A DNA stretch of 64,000 nt from Brumimicrobium sp035497735 (GTDB taxonomy: Bacteria; Bacteroidota; Bacteroidia; Flavobacteriales_D; Crocinitomicaceae), in contig DATJCX010000058.1 of NCBI GenBank assembly GCA_035497735.1, forward strand, positions 62,001-126,000. Reading direction: 5' to 3'. The notes under the pieces are model-generated. The model had not been told where the DNA came from, made no database searches, and saw only the letters and a list, made by a program, of their open reading frames with translations. Shown here piece by piece: positions 1 to 9,682 of the stretch. Positions within the stretch are counted from its first letter, which is position 1; each line of letters starts with the position of its first letter. The position numbers and the translations under genes are program-made.

Positions 1-405
1 CGTATATTGCTTATCCAACTTAATACGCAAATTTTGAGCATCATTGTATTTATAGCTCAATGGTTTACCATCCTTAGTAACAGATAGAATCTCCATTGCC
101 TGTGCACTTAAGATCAAGCTGTCAGTAGGATAAAACCTCGGTGATAAAGTCAAAGTAGCACTCCCTTTCATTTGCGATTTTGGCCAATCGAAACTTACTT
201 CTAGTTTAGTGTGAATTAAATCCGTAACAACTGTAGTTGACGCATGATAAACAGGTCGTTCTGCAATAACAGCTTTAACTTCCTCTTCAACCGCTACTTC
301 TACATTAGGTAGATTATTTTCGTTTACTGTAGTGTTGCTATTCTTGCTTGTTCCACAACCGTATAACATACTCACTGTAAGTATAGCAAGGTATAATTTT
401 CTCAT
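1..405 (-). CDS. M1-family aminopeptidase lipoprotein, N-terminal part only
   Basis: This is the first 135 codons of a gene that runs off the left edge. The product opens with a lipoprotein signal (MRKLYLAILTVSMLYGCG, lipid-bearing Cys at residue 17). A low-complexity linker rich in Val and Glu follows. From about residue 55 there is a beta-sandwich-like segment (HTKLEVSFDWPKSQMKGSAT, then LSPRFYPTDSLILSAQAMEI) typical of the N-terminal domain of M1 metallo-aminopeptidases. The catalytic HExxH domain would lie outside the window, so activity cannot be judged. By family, the enzyme would be anchored to a membrane facing the periplasm and trim peptides from the N-terminus. It is divergent to the biotin-carrier gene at 588. 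The fold assignment rests on resemblance alone. Confidence 0.6.
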   Translation of the reverse strand, partial: MRKLYLAILTVSMLYGCGTSKNSNTTVNENNLPNVEVAVEEEVKAVIAERPVYHASTTVVTDLIHTKLEVSFDWPKSQMKGSATLTLSPRFYPTDSLILSAQAMEILSVTKDGKPLSYKYNDAQNLRIKLDKQYT

Positions 406-556
406 AGTCATTAATCGTGTTTTATTGATTGAACAAATATGTGGAAAAAATTCTAAAATGTGGTAGAATTAATGAAATTAGGTGTCATTTGCTTAGGAAA
501 AGAAAAATATATCGTTGGATGGTGGAAGAAATGGTGATTATTAACGTGGAAAAAAT

Positions 557-564
557 TATATTTG
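557..564 (+). promoter_or_regulatory. Bacteroidota -7 promoter element for the biotin-carrier gene
   Basis: TATATTTG matches the Bacteroidota consensus TAnnTTTG exactly and lies 23 bases before the ATG at 588, giving a short leader. No clear -33 TTTG box was found. Confidence 0.5.
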
Positions 565-587
565 TAGGCACATAATTTTGAAACAAA

Positions 588-1058
588 ATGGGAGAGTATA
601 AATATGTAGTTGATGGTCAAGAAGTAAAAGGCGAAAAAGGTATGAGTTCAATCGAATGGATTGACAACACTTATTTCACCATTCATTTCATGGGAAAACA
701 ATTCCACGGAGAAGTTTTGGAAGACGCTACTGAAGATCAAAAGTTAATCGTTAAGATCAATCACCGTACGCTTGAAATTAAGAGAGAAAGACCGATTGAT
801 GACATCATCCGTCAATTAGGATTAGATAAGAAAAAAGTGAAAAAACTTCACCAATTGAAATCTCCTATGCCAGGTAGAATTTTAAGATTCGATGTAAATA
901 TTGGCGATACTGTTCAAGAAGGAACTCCGCTACTTACTTTAGAAGCAATGAAAATGGAAAATGTTATCAAGGCAGAAGGGGAAGGAGTTGTTAAGGCAAT
1001 CGTTAAGTCAACTGAGGCAGTTGTTGATAAAGGTGAATTAATCATTGAGTTCGAATAA
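588..1058 (+). CDS. biotin carboxyl carrier protein (biotin/lipoyl attachment domain)
   Basis: This small carrier holds covalently bound biotin and shuttles carboxyl groups for an acyl-CoA carboxylase (acetyl- or propionyl-CoA). The C-terminal half (about residues 86-156) is the biotinyl domain. It has the KSPMPGRI turn, the hallmark EAMKMEN with the acceptor Lys at residue 122, and the usual GEGVVKAI return strand. The N-terminal 80 residues resemble the leader domain seen in stand-alone Bacteroidota carrier subunits. The length of 156 is normal for these. A TAnnTTTG promoter sits just upstream, and the last 14 bases overlap the next small gene, so the two are probably co-translated. No carboxylase subunits are in the window, so which CoA substrate it serves is not known. 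Confidence 0.88.
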   Translation: MGEYKYVVDGQEVKGEKGMSSIEWIDNTYFTIHFMGKQFHGEVLEDATEDQKLIVKINHRTLEIKRERPIDDIIRQLGLDKKKVKKLHQLKSPMPGRILRFDVNIGDTVQEGTPLLTLEAMKMENVIKAEGEGVVKAIVKSTEAVVDKGELIIEFE

Positions 1059-1233
1059 AACAAAAATTTGTAATAGGTGCAAGGATGAATTGAAGTGCAA
1101 TACAGCTGATATTCAGCACTGTCACTGTTCATCTGTTGAGTTATCTCCCGTTCAACTCAAGTTCATTCAAGAACAATATAAGGACTGTCTTTGTAACAGT
1201 TGTTTAAAGTCGATACAAGCTGGAAATAATTAA
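1045..1233 (+). CDS. small cysteine-rich CWC-family protein
   Basis: The product has 62 residues, 8 of them Cys. Its order is CNRCKDELKC near the N-terminus, a central HCHC, and a final CLCNSC. This spacing is the pattern of the cysteine-rich CWC family, probably a small metal-binding protein of unknown role. The start codon lies inside the end of the biotin-carrier gene, in a different frame, and an overlap of this kind argues for translational coupling. The reading frame stays open with a dense, ordered Cys pattern, which makes it a real gene rather than a shadow. No function can be inferred beyond metal binding. Confidence 0.7.
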   Translation: MSSNKTKICNRCKDELKCNTADIQHCHCSSVELSPVQLKFIQEQYKDCLCNSCLKSIQAGNN

Positions 1234-1377
1234 TATATTTTAAAAAAATCTATAAATAAGTTTTTTCTTATCTGAATTTTTCCCTTATCTTAATATAATA
1301 TTTAAAAACCACCTAGATATTTCTTAATTTAGCAAAAGTCTAAATAATAAGGATATTTAGCTAAATCGCTTTATAAA

Positions 1378-3696
1378 ATGAATATTGTAAAAGAAGACAT
1401 TCAATCCCCTGCGGATTTTACGGAAAGGTTTATTAATCAAACCAATCAATCGATTTTTTTAACGGGAAAAGCAGGAACGGGTAAAACAACTTTACTCAAA
1501 AAAATCATTTCTTCTACGCATAAGAATACGGTTGTAGTAGCACCTACAGGAATTGCTGCACTGAATGCTGGAGGGGTGACTATTCATTCATTTTTTCAGT
1601 TGCCATTTGGGATTTTCATACCAGAGCATGGGCAACCGCCTTTTCTGAATTCAAGAACGGAAATCAATACAAAAGATACGGTTTTAAAACACTTTAGATC
1701 TAGAAAGCAGCAACAAGAAATTTATCGAAAACTAGAACTTCTCATCGTTGATGAAGTAAGTATGTTGCGTGCGGACTTGTTGGATGCCATAGATTTTAAA
1801 TTAAGAAGAATTAGAAGAAATGACACACCTTTCGGAGGTGTTCAAGTGTTATTTATAGGCGATTTACTACAGCTACCTCCTATCGTTCGACATGATGAAA
1901 AGCCGATTTTAGACCGTTATTATAATGGTAGCTTCTTCTTCCATTCAAAAGTGGTTCAAGAACAACCGCCTCTTTATATCGAATTAGAAAAAATCTACCG
2001 TCAAAGTGATTCTACTTTTATAGAATTGCTGAATAACCTTCGTAACAACTTTGTTTCTGAAGAAAATATGAGTTTGTTAAATAGCTATGTGCAACCAAAC
2101 TTTGATTCGACAAAAAATGAAGGTTACATTACGCTAACAACGCACAACCATAAAGCAGATAGTATCAATGAGAAAGCTTTGGCTTCTCTAACTAGTAAGG
2201 CATATAAATTCCACTCAAAAGTAACGGGTGTTTTCCCAGAGAATATTTACCCAATTGCTGATGTACTAGAATTAAAACTAGGAGCGCAAGTTATGTTTAT
2301 CAAGAATGACTTGTCCTTTGAGAAACGTTATTACAACGGAAAAATTGGAATTGTTTCTGAGCTTACAAGCGACATGATTAGTGTGACATTCCCAGAAGAA
2401 AAGAAAACGATTCATGTAGAACTATATGAATGGGAAAATAAGAAATTTGAACTGAATGAATCAAATGGTGAAATTGAAGAGGAGATTGTAGGAACTTTTT
2501 CTCACTTCCCTTTAAAATTGGCTTGGGCAATTACAGTTCATAAAAGTCAGGGATTAACTTTTGAAAAGGCTGTACTTGATTTAAGTGATGTTTTCGCCTC
2601 TGGACAAGCCTATGTAGCATTGTCACGTTTAGTTTCTTTAAAAGGATTGATTCTAACAAGTCCTATTCATTTAAATGGATTAAAAAACGAAGCAGATGTA
2701 GTGAATTATGCCCAGAATAAAGCGAATGCTGAATTGTTAGAAAATCGTTTAGAATCTGAAACCGTTTATTATTTATTGCATAAGCTTCAACGAACCTTTA
2801 ATTGGGAAGAATTAGTTAGCAGTTGGCTTTCTGTAGAAGCTGAACATCGAAACTCAGGTCCACGAAGTGAAATGGGTAAGCATAAACCTTTATTCGAACG
2901 ACAAGTAAACACTTTGATACAAACTTTAGAACCAGCACGTAAATTCAGAGTTCAACTTTCTAAAATTTGCAATCCTCAGCACATGAAATTAGATTTTCTA
3001 AAAGAAAGATTTGATGCTGCTTACGGATATTTTATGGATTCATTAGAGCCAGTTCTTAGAGAAAATATCAAACAGATTTTACTGCTGCAAGACAAAACTG
3101 GAGTAAAACAGTACATCGAAACACTTCAAGAGTTGGATGAAAAAATCACGGATGTTATCACAGATCTAAAGAAAGCCAAGAACTTAGTAGAGAATTTAAG
3201 CGAAGGAAAAGACTTGGACAAGGAAAGTATTTGGGATACACAAGTTCGAAACTTTAAAATTGCAAAGGTTCAGTTAATCAAAGAAGAAATCCGCAAGGAA
3301 AATCCAGAGTTAACAGACTTTTTGGAATATGAATTCATAAAGGAAAAGGAGAAAAAGCAAAGGAGTCCACGAAAGCCACCTAGCGAAGCTAAACCTAAAA
3401 GAGTAGTTGGTGAAACTTACACCATTACTTTCAACATGCACAAGGAAGGAAAAACAATTGAAGAGATTGCCAAAGAAAGAGATATGACAGCCAACACGAT
3501 TAGTGGACATATGGGCAAACTTATCAGTGAAAATAAGGTAAAGCTAGAAGATGTTATTTCAGCAGATAGAGTTGAGTTTCTGAAGAAAGAATTCGATAAA
3601 GATCCTGGCGCAACAACTTCAGATATCAAGAGCAGATTAGGAGACAAAGTGTCTTGGGAAGAATTGAGACTTTACGGAACCGCAATGAAAAGATAA
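1378..3696 (+). CDS. Pif1/RecD-like SF1 helicase with C-terminal helix-turn-helix
   Basis: This is a superfamily 1 DNA helicase, 772 residues long. Walker A is GKAGTGKT at residues 30-37, and Walker B is LLIVDEVSML near 120-130. The GDLLQLPP motif III follows, and motifs V/VI appear as TVHKSQGLTFEKA and YVALSRL around residues 390-425. These are the signatures of the Pif1/RRM3-RecD group, which unwinds DNA 5' to 3' in repair and replication. The C-terminal 100 residues form a separate helix-turn-helix domain (KEGKTIEEIAKERDMTANTI) that probably binds DNA. Such helicase-HTH fusions are common in Bacteroidota. The ATG at 1378 starts about 25 residues ahead of Walker A, which fits. It appears to be a single-gene unit. 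Confidence 0.8.
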   Translation: MNIVKEDIQSPADFTERFINQTNQSIFLTGKAGTGKTTLLKKIISSTHKNTVVVAPTGIAALNAGGVTIHSFFQLPFGIFIPEHGQPPFLNSRTEINTKDTVLKHFRSRKQQQEIYRKLELLIVDEVSMLRADLLDAIDFKLRRIRRNDTPFGGVQVLFIGDLLQLPPIVRHDEKPILDRYYNGSFFFHSKVVQEQPPLYIELEKIYRQSDSTFIELLNNLRNNFVSEENMSLLNSYVQPNFDSTKNEGYITLTTHNHKADSINEKALASLTSKAYKFHSKVTGVFPENIYPIADVLELKLGAQVMFIKNDLSFEKRYYNGKIGIVSELTSDMISVTFPEEKKTIHVELYEWENKKFELNESNGEIEEEIVGTFSHFPLKLAWAITVHKSQGLTFEKAVLDLSDVFASGQAYVALSRLVSLKGLILTSPIHLNGLKNEADVVNYAQNKANAELLENRLESETVYYLLHKLQRTFNWEELVSSWLSVEAEHRNSGPRSEMGKHKPLFERQVNTLIQTLEPARKFRVQLSKICNPQHMKLDFLKERFDAAYGYFMDSLEPVLRENIKQILLLQDKTGVKQYIETLQELDEKITDVITDLKKAKNLVENLSEGKDLDKESIWDTQVRNFKIAKVQLIKEEIRKENPELTDFLEYEFIKEKEKKQRSPRKPPSEAKPKRVVGETYTITFNMHKEGKTIEEIAKERDMTANTISGHMGKLISENKVKLEDVISADRVEFLKKEFDKDPGATTSDIKSRLGDKVSWEELRLYGTAMKR

Positions 3697-3787
3697 TGAT
3701 ATTCTCAAATAAACAAAGTTATAATTTCACAAGTATTCATCTTCCTCTATGATGGATTGTTATATTTGTTCTTATAAATAGCATGGT

Positions 3788-4684
3788 ATGATTAGCATTT
3801 GTATTCCAGTATATAATTTCGATGTTTCTGAGCTTGTAAACAAACTTCTTCCGCAGCTGGAAGGAACTTCAGAGATTATTTTAATTGATGATGCATCAAA
3901 GAAAGAATTCAAAACAATCAATCAAGCGCTTCAGTCTTCAAGGGTCAAACTAATCGAATTAGAAAAGAACATCGGCCGTTCTAGAATTAGAAATCTCTTT
4001 TTAAAGTACGCTGAAAATCCATATTTAATCTTCTTGGATTGCGATGCTGAAATTATATCAGATGCGTTTTTAGTCAATTATAGAAAGGCATTAGACAAAG
4101 AAACACAAGTTGTTTGCGGCGGAAGTGTTTATAGTGATGAATGTCCCAGCACTGATCAAGTTCTACGTTGGAAATATGGTACAAAAAAAGAATCAAAACC
4201 CATTGCGTTACGATCCTTAAATCCATACTCTTCTTTTATGACAAGTAACTTTCTCGTTGCTAGAGCATTATTTGAAAAGATTCGATTTGATGAAAGAATC
4301 ACCCAATACGGACATGAAGATACCTTATTTGGAATTGAATTGGAAGAAAACAATGTTTCTATCAAGCACATCAACAATCCAGTGATGAACGGAGATGTGG
4401 ACAGCAATGAAGTATTTATTGAGAAAACTGAATTAGCTTTAAAGAGTTTACTTCAAATCACTTTGTTTTATCCTAAGATCGAACAATTGGAAAAACACAT
4501 TTCTCTATTAAGACTGGCTAATAAAATCAAACGTTTGAAGTTGACATGGTTATTCACTTCCTTCTACTCTATGAATAAAGGAATCATAAAAAAGCGTCTT
4601 CTTCAATCAAAAAATCCTTCTTTGAATATTTTCAATCTCTATAAGTTGACTTATTATTTGAGTTTAAAAGAAAAGAAGTCTTAG
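3788..4684 (+). CDS. family 2 glycosyltransferase
   Basis: This is a cytoplasmic GT-A fold glycosyltransferase of 298 residues. It opens with ISICIPVYNFD, followed by the nucleotide-binding LIDDASKKE (Asp pair near residue 39). The metal-binding region FLDCDAEI is near residue 95, and a late GHEDTLFGIEL contains the ED pair that usually carries the catalytic base. No membrane segment is seen. The acceptor and sugar donor cannot be told from sequence. Two ATGs lie close together (3783 and 3788) in different frames; only 3788 is in the open frame. It is convergent with the M28 peptidase gene. Confidence 0.8.
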   Translation: MISICIPVYNFDVSELVNKLLPQLEGTSEIILIDDASKKEFKTINQALQSSRVKLIELEKNIGRSRIRNLFLKYAENPYLIFLDCDAEIISDAFLVNYRKALDKETQVVCGGSVYSDECPSTDQVLRWKYGTKKESKPIALRSLNPYSSFMTSNFLVARALFEKIRFDERITQYGHEDTLFGIELEENNVSIKHINNPVMNGDVDSNEVFIEKTELALKSLLQITLFYPKIEQLEKHISLLRLANKIKRLKLTWLFTSFYSMNKGIIKKRLLQSKNPSLNIFNLYKLTYYLSLKEKKS

Positions 4685-4723
4685 TTCTCGCTTAAAGCAG
4701 ATTTGAATTTGAGAGAATATAAA

Positions 4724-5992
4724 CTACAGTTTACCAACAAAATCAACCAATAGTTTCACTATGTTATCATACGCTTTAAAGGAAAGTTCTTCATAGGTAT
4801 CATACACGTCGTGATAGTGTTTATTTGGTCCCATTGTATAAATAAAAATCGATGGAACTCCAGATTTGTAAAAGAACCAATGATCGCTATTGGCTGCTTC
4901 ACCTCTTGACTTTATTTGACTTAAGTACTGCTGTTTTTGATTGATTTTCTGTAGTTTTTTAAACTCTTTGGTGAAAACCGAACCATTGACAACCGTAATA
5001 CCTTCTTCACCGCTTCCCATAATATCAAGATTAATCAGGAACTTGACATCATTTACAGGTAAAACTTGACTATTTACAAAGTATTGAGAACCCAACAACC
5101 CTATTTCTTCTCCTGAAAAAGCAATAAATAACACATTGTACTTTTGCGGTTTATCTTTAAAGTAATCCGCCATAGAAAGCAGCATCGCCGTTCCCGAAGC
5201 ATTGTCATTCCCTCCTGGGAAATAGGTTTTATTAGGAGTTGTTCCCATACCACCTAAATGGTCGTAATGTGCAGTGAAAACAATGGTTTTTGCATTCTTT
5301 TTCTTTGCAGGAAAATATCCAGCGATGTTTTTATTGGGAAAATCCTGAATCAGTTTCGCTTCGATATTAACGGATAGTAAATTGTCTATAAAAACATCCT
5401 TCTGAAAATAAATGATAGGAAATTTAGTTTGAGACCTCGCTACCGACCAAGTAAACTTCTTGTCTGTAAGGTAAACGATAGGCATATGAGAAGAGAAGAA
5501 ATTTAACTGACTTGTTAAGTCTCCCACATCCGAAAAAGCAGTTAAGTCAACTAAGATCCCATTTTTTTTCCCAGATTCTATTTGCGATAAAGCGGCAGTA
5601 AATTTACTTTCATCTGCAATAATTTCAGGAGTTAGTTCAACTAAAAACAACTCTCCTTTGAAAGAGCCTGAGTTTTCATTGACGATAAAATCAATTCCGG
5701 GACGAAAAAAATTATCATCACTCACGATGCGCATTGCACCTGGAAAGGTATTAACAGAAAAGGAATAATCTTGAAAGTAAGTGGTATCTCCGAAAAAGGG
5801 ATTTAGTCCAGCTTTTTGAAATTCTTCTTTTAGGAAATCTGCTGCTTTGTTTACGCCGTTTTCGACATAACCACGTCCGTAAAATTCTTCGCTACAAAGT
5901 CTTTCTACAATTTCTCTAGCCTTCGCTTCTTGTCCATAAGTAGAAAAAGTGAAACATAAAGCAAGAAATAAAAAGGAGATTTTAATCCACAT
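4724..5992 (-). CDS. secreted M28-family zinc aminopeptidase
   Basis: This exported peptidase of 422 residues has a signal peptide ending near residue 20 (FSTYGQ). The two-zinc M28 ligand set is complete: H242 in TAHYDHLGG, D263 in GGNDNASG, E295/E296 in FSGEEIGLLG, D323 in NLDIMG, and His in KHYHDVYD near 392-394. By family it removes N-terminal residues from peptides in the periplasm or outside the cell. Residues 100-220 form the insert (PA-like) domain often found in these enzymes. The start codon overlaps the end of the upstream gene by 11 bases on the same strand, so the pair is an operon. Confidence 0.85.
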   Translation of the reverse strand: MWIKISFLFLALCFTFSTYGQEAKAREIVERLCSEEFYGRGYVENGVNKAADFLKEEFQKAGLNPFFGDTTYFQDYSFSVNTFPGAMRIVSDDNFFRPGIDFIVNENSGSFKGELFLVELTPEIIADESKFTAALSQIESGKKNGILVDLTAFSDVGDLTSQLNFFSSHMPIVYLTDKKFTWSVARSQTKFPIIYFQKDVFIDNLLSVNIEAKLIQDFPNKNIAGYFPAKKKNAKTIVFTAHYDHLGGMGTTPNKTYFPGGNDNASGTAMLLSMADYFKDKPQKYNVLFIAFSGEEIGLLGSQYFVNSQVLPVNDVKFLINLDIMGSGEEGITVVNGSVFTKEFKKLQKINQKQQYLSQIKSRGEAANSDHWFFYKSGVPSIFIYTMGPNKHYHDVYDTYEELSFKAYDNIVKLLVDFVGKL

Positions 5993-6782
5993 AGCGACGA
6001 TTAACCATATTTACAAATTCTTTTACCGCTGCGTCTTCTTTGTTCCAACTTTTATGAGCAGCAAGCACACTCAACTTTCTTAAAGCTGGCTCACTGCCTT
6101 CTAGTTGATCTAATTCTTCAACGATTGTATTGAATTCATCCGAATTGTTGTTAAACAACTCGCGAATGAATAACAATCTGTCGTTCAATCCGAAAGCACC
6201 TTTTAAAGAGCGAATTTTTAGATGACTCAATTTATCTTTTACTGCTTCTTGGTAAGCACTTGAGAAATGTGCATAAAACGATTGAGATTTATCGCTGTTC
6301 CCTCCTGATAAAATCTCTTGTAATTGAGACTTCTCTTCTACCGCAGCAGGTTTTTCTATCTTTTCTTCAACGATTGGCGCCGGTGTTGGTATTGGCGTTG
6401 GTATTTCAGCTTCCTCTACTTTCACCACTTCTTTCGGCGCTACAGGAGCGTCAAAACCGCCAGAAAAATCAAATTGAATTTCTCCAGCATTAGCAATTGG
6501 CTCAGGTGATTCTTCAATCTCCTCAACTAATTCAACCGCATTAGATTCTTCTACTTCAGGAGCAGGTGCAGATACTAGCTCCTTTACTTCTGTTTGCGCT
6601 GACTTTCCATACACACTCTCTTCCTTGGCTTTATAACTCAAAATCACTGCTCTTTCAAACACTTGTCTTGAAAGGTTTTCGAATTCTGATAATTCCTCCT
6701 TACTTAGTTTTGTATGTGTCAATTGACTTGCAAGCTCATTTAATCTTGAAGTAATCTCTTGTATCGAATCAAATTGGTTCAT
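5982..6782 (-). CDS. conserved-looking hypothetical protein, acidic linker and helical C-terminus
   Basis: The product has 266 residues and no recognised domain. Residues 1-55 are predicted helical (many Leu and Glu in heptad-like spacing). Residues 65-155 are a low-complexity acidic, Pro-rich linker (repeated PTP, EEK and VEE). Residues 155-266 are again helical and end in NMVNRRYVD. There is no signal peptide or membrane segment, so it is likely cytoplasmic. It lies directly upstream of the M28 peptidase gene with an 11-base overlap, so the two are co-transcribed. The long linker makes it look like a tether between two helical modules. The function is not known. Confidence 0.6.
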   Translation of the reverse strand: MNQFDSIQEITSRLNELASQLTHTKLSKEELSEFENLSRQVFERAVILSYKAKEESVYGKSAQTEVKELVSAPAPEVEESNAVELVEEIEESPEPIANAGEIQFDFSGGFDAPVAPKEVVKVEEAEIPTPIPTPAPIVEEKIEKPAAVEEKSQLQEILSGGNSDKSQSFYAHFSSAYQEAVKDKLSHLKIRSLKGAFGLNDRLLFIRELFNNNSDEFNTIVEELDQLEGSEPALRKLSVLAAHKSWNKEDAAVKEFVNMVNRRYVD

Positions 6783-7092
6783 AAAACATATAAAATTTAA
6801 AGTACAAAAATAGCGAAATTTAGTCGAAAGAAAAATACAAAAAATTGAAAATCAAATTTAAGTCTTTATTCATTGGCTTTCCGACTTATGCTCCAAAAGA
6901 AATGGATGTTCCAAAACTGTAGAACTGCTTAGTTATTGATAAATTCCGAATTCAATCACATATTTTACTACGCTCATTTCAACTTCATTCTCAGCACTTT
7001 GCATCACTATCACTTTTGAAACATCCACCATTTCATAACAAAACCAGCTCTTCTAAGACAGCCCTTTTGTTATTTCTTTAAGATTTACACCC
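6783..7092. other. intergenic stretch without a convincing gene
   Basis: These 310 bases separate the 266-residue protein gene from the 3' end of hpd. Only a 32-codon reverse-strand frame (about 6933-7031) is open. It has no homology I recognise and is too short to call. No clear terminator hairpin was seen. Confidence 0.4.
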
Positions 7093-8250
7093 TTAAAGTG
7101 TACCTCTCAATTCTTGTTCTCTTTCGATAGACTCAAACAATGCTTTAAAGTTACCAGCACCGAATCCACGCGCACCCATTCTTTGAATTACTTCATAGAA
7201 CAATGTTGGTCGGTCTTCTACTGGCTTCGTAAAGATTTGAAGTAAGTAACCTTCCTCGTCAGCATCAATCATAATTCCTAAATCTTGAAGTTGTTTGATG
7301 TCTTCACGTAATTTATGATCAAATTTTGCCAAACGTTCTGGCGTCATATCGTAATATGATTGTGGCGGTGCAGATAAAAACTCTACTCCACGATTTTTCA
7401 TTTCAGTTACTGTTTTAACGATATCATCGGTTGCAACAGCAATATGTTGAACTCCTTCTCCTTCATAGAAGTCAAGATATTCTTCAATTTGAGATTTCTT
7501 TTTACCTTCAGCAGGCTCATTGATAGGGAATTTAATTCTTCCGTTATCATTCGCCATAACTTTTGACATTAATGCAGAGTATTCAGTTGTAATTTGCTTG
7601 TCATCAAAGGATAGAAAGTTAACAAAGCCCATCACATCCTCAAACCACTTCACCCAAACATTCATGCGGTTCCAACCTACGTTTCCTACCATGTGGTCGA
7701 CAAACTTTAGACCTACTGATGTTGGATTGTATTCAGATTCCCATTTTCTGTATCCAGGCATGAAAATACCTTTATAGTTTTTACGCTCAACAAAGATAAA
7801 AACTGTTTCTCCGTAAGCATAAATTCCTGAACGTACCACTTCTCCATGCTCGTCTGTTTCAACAACAGGTTCCATAAAAGACTTAGCCCCTCTTTTTGTT
7901 GTCTCCTCGTATGATTTACGTGCATCATCCACCCATAGAGCAATTACCTTAACCCCATCCCCGTGTTTTTTAACGTGTTCACCGATTGGCGATTCAGAGT
8001 TTAAAGCTGTTGTTAGTACTAAACGAATTTTATCTTGTTTTAATACATATGAAGCTCTATCTCTTACTCCAGTTTCCAAGCCAGCATAAGCCAATGATTG
8101 AAATCCGAAAGCTGTTTTATAAAAATGCGCAGCTTGTTTTGCGTTACCTACATAAAACTCTATATAATCTGTCCCTAAAAGAGGTAGGAAATCTTGTGCT
8201 TCGAAAATCTTTTCTAATCCGTATTCTGTTGGTTTTAAATTCTTATCCAT
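7093..8250 (-). CDS. hpd: 4-hydroxyphenylpyruvate dioxygenase
   Basis: This enzyme converts 4-hydroxyphenylpyruvate to homogentisate, the second step of tyrosine degradation, in the cytoplasm with non-haem Fe(II). The 385 residues form the usual two-barrel VOC fold. The iron ligands are visible in the C-terminal half as H186 (VDHMVGN), H269 (VQHIAVATDD) and E353 (LFYEVIQRMG). The C-terminal GAGNFKALFESIEREQ helix that closes the active site is intact. It follows hmgA by 27 bases on the same strand, so the two make a catabolic operon. Length and motifs match the family well. Confidence 0.95.
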   Translation of the reverse strand: MDKNLKPTEYGLEKIFEAQDFLPLLGTDYIEFYVGNAKQAAHFYKTAFGFQSLAYAGLETGVRDRASYVLKQDKIRLVLTTALNSESPIGEHVKKHGDGVKVIALWVDDARKSYEETTKRGAKSFMEPVVETDEHGEVVRSGIYAYGETVFIFVERKNYKGIFMPGYRKWESEYNPTSVGLKFVDHMVGNVGWNRMNVWVKWFEDVMGFVNFLSFDDKQITTEYSALMSKVMANDNGRIKFPINEPAEGKKKSQIEEYLDFYEGEGVQHIAVATDDIVKTVTEMKNRGVEFLSAPPQSYYDMTPERLAKFDHKLREDIKQLQDLGIMIDADEEGYLLQIFTKPVEDRPTLFYEVIQRMGARGFGAGNFKALFESIEREQELRGTL

Positions 8251-8277
8251 TAGATTTTATTTTTATATTTATTAATT

Positions 8278-9432
8278 TTATAGCCATGATTTAAAGTAAT
8301 CTGGATCGCAAATTTTCATTGCTTCTTCCGTTATTTTTAACGGCGCAAAAGTATCCACCATAACTGCATATTCTTCTGTACCTTTTTTACCGATACTAGC
8401 TTCTGCAGCACCAGGTTGTGGTCCATGTGTAAATCCAGCAGGGTGAAGTGTAATGTTTCCTTGTTTAATATGTGGTCTCGACATAAATTCACCATCTACA
8501 TAATATAGCAACTCATCTGAATCAATGTTTGAATGATTGTATGGAGCTGGAATAGAAAGTGGGTGATAGTCGAATAAACGTGGAACAAACGAACAGATTA
8601 CTGAAGACTCCGTTTCGAACTGTTGATGAACAGTTGGCGGTTGGTGAATTCTACCCGTTATCGGTTCAAAATCCTTAATGTTTATAGCGTATGGGAAGTT
8701 ATACCCATCGTATCCAACAACATCAAAGGGATGATTAGCGAAAACGATATCGATAATTTCATCATTCTTTTTTGTCTTAATTAAGAAATCACCTTGCTCA
8801 TCATGCGTTTCCAATTCTTCTGGCAAACGATAATCTCTTTCACAGAAAGGAGAATGCTCTAGCAACTGTCCAAAGTAGTTTCTGTAACGAGCTGGCGTTA
8901 AGAAAGGATCTCTTGACTCAACCATAAACAAACGATTGTCTTCCGTGTCAAATTCAATTGTATAGATAGTTCCTCTAGGAATAACTAGGTAGTCTCCCCA
9001 CCCAAAGTCGATATTTCCTAGGAACGTTCTCAACTTTCCTGTTCCTTTATGAATAAAGATTAATTCATCAGCCTCTGTATTCTTGTAGAAATAATCCATT
9101 TTCTTTGCCGTTGGAGCAGCTAAAATCACATACGTTGTACTATTTGCAAATACAATTTTTCTTGATTCTAGAAAGTCTGCTGTCGGTGGTACTTGAAAAC
9201 CACTTAAAAGAAAAGGTTTAACATTGTTCTCATCTACAATTTTAGGTGCAACAGAATATCTATTTCCGTAAGACTTTATTCTTGTAGGTCGGTGTACGTG
9301 GTACATATTGGTGTACATTCCTGAAAATCCAGCCGTACAATATAATTCTTCGTAATATAGCTCCCCGTTTTCCTTTCTAAACTGTGTATGTCTTTTCGGT
9401 GGAATCTTCCCTAATTTATGGTAAATTGGCAT
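8278..9432 (-). CDS. hmgA: homogentisate 1,2-dioxygenase
   Basis: This enzyme opens the ring of homogentisate to maleylacetoacetate, the step after hpd in tyrosine degradation. The cupin-like protein has 384 residues. The Fe(II) ligands are readable as H300 and E307 (NHSNIDSDELLYY) and H336 (HPAGFTHGP). The N-terminus (HKLGKIPPKRHTQFR) is the form seen in Bacteroidota homologues. It is the first gene of the hmgA-hpd operon, with a TAnnTTTG element about 125 bases upstream. Maleylacetoacetate isomerase and fumarylacetoacetase are not in this window. Confidence 0.95.
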   Translation of the reverse strand: MPIYHKLGKIPPKRHTQFRKENGELYYEELYCTAGFSGMYTNMYHVHRPTRIKSYGNRYSVAPKIVDENNVKPFLLSGFQVPPTADFLESRKIVFANSTTYVILAAPTAKKMDYFYKNTEADELIFIHKGTGKLRTFLGNIDFGWGDYLVIPRGTIYTIEFDTEDNRLFMVESRDPFLTPARYRNYFGQLLEHSPFCERDYRLPEELETHDEQGDFLIKTKKNDEIIDIVFANHPFDVVGYDGYNFPYAINIKDFEPITGRIHQPPTVHQQFETESSVICSFVPRLFDYHPLSIPAPYNHSNIDSDELLYYVDGEFMSRPHIKQGNITLHPAGFTHGPQPGAAEASIGKKGTEEYAVMVDTFAPLKITEEAMKICDPDYFKSWL

Positions 9433-9555
9433 ATCCTGATTAATTAATTGTTTTATAGTTATTTAAAATGAAGGAAACTTAAATGTTAGCCTTCCTTATT
9501 TTATAGTTTGTCCATTGTTAACTTGATAATTTATCAAAGCAACAATGTCACTCCA

Positions 9556-9563
9556 CAAATATA
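9556..9563 (-). promoter_or_regulatory. -7 promoter element for hmgA-hpd
   Basis: On the reverse strand this reads TATATTTG, an exact TAnnTTTG match in the gap between the divergent hmgA and threonine dehydrogenase genes. It would give a leader of about 115 bases for hmgA. Confidence 0.45.
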
Positions 9564-9682
9564 AAAAAAAGAAACAACTTCTGAAAGAGAATGCTGGAGA
9601 TAATCCGCTAAGAAAAAAATATGCAATATTGTTTAAGAATGTACATTTTAGTCAGTATTTTTGCAAATAAAAACAAGGTGTG

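Noticed and set aside
9680..9682. GTG as start of the threonine dehydrogenase
   Set aside because: It lies directly before an ATG that gives the normal family N-terminus.
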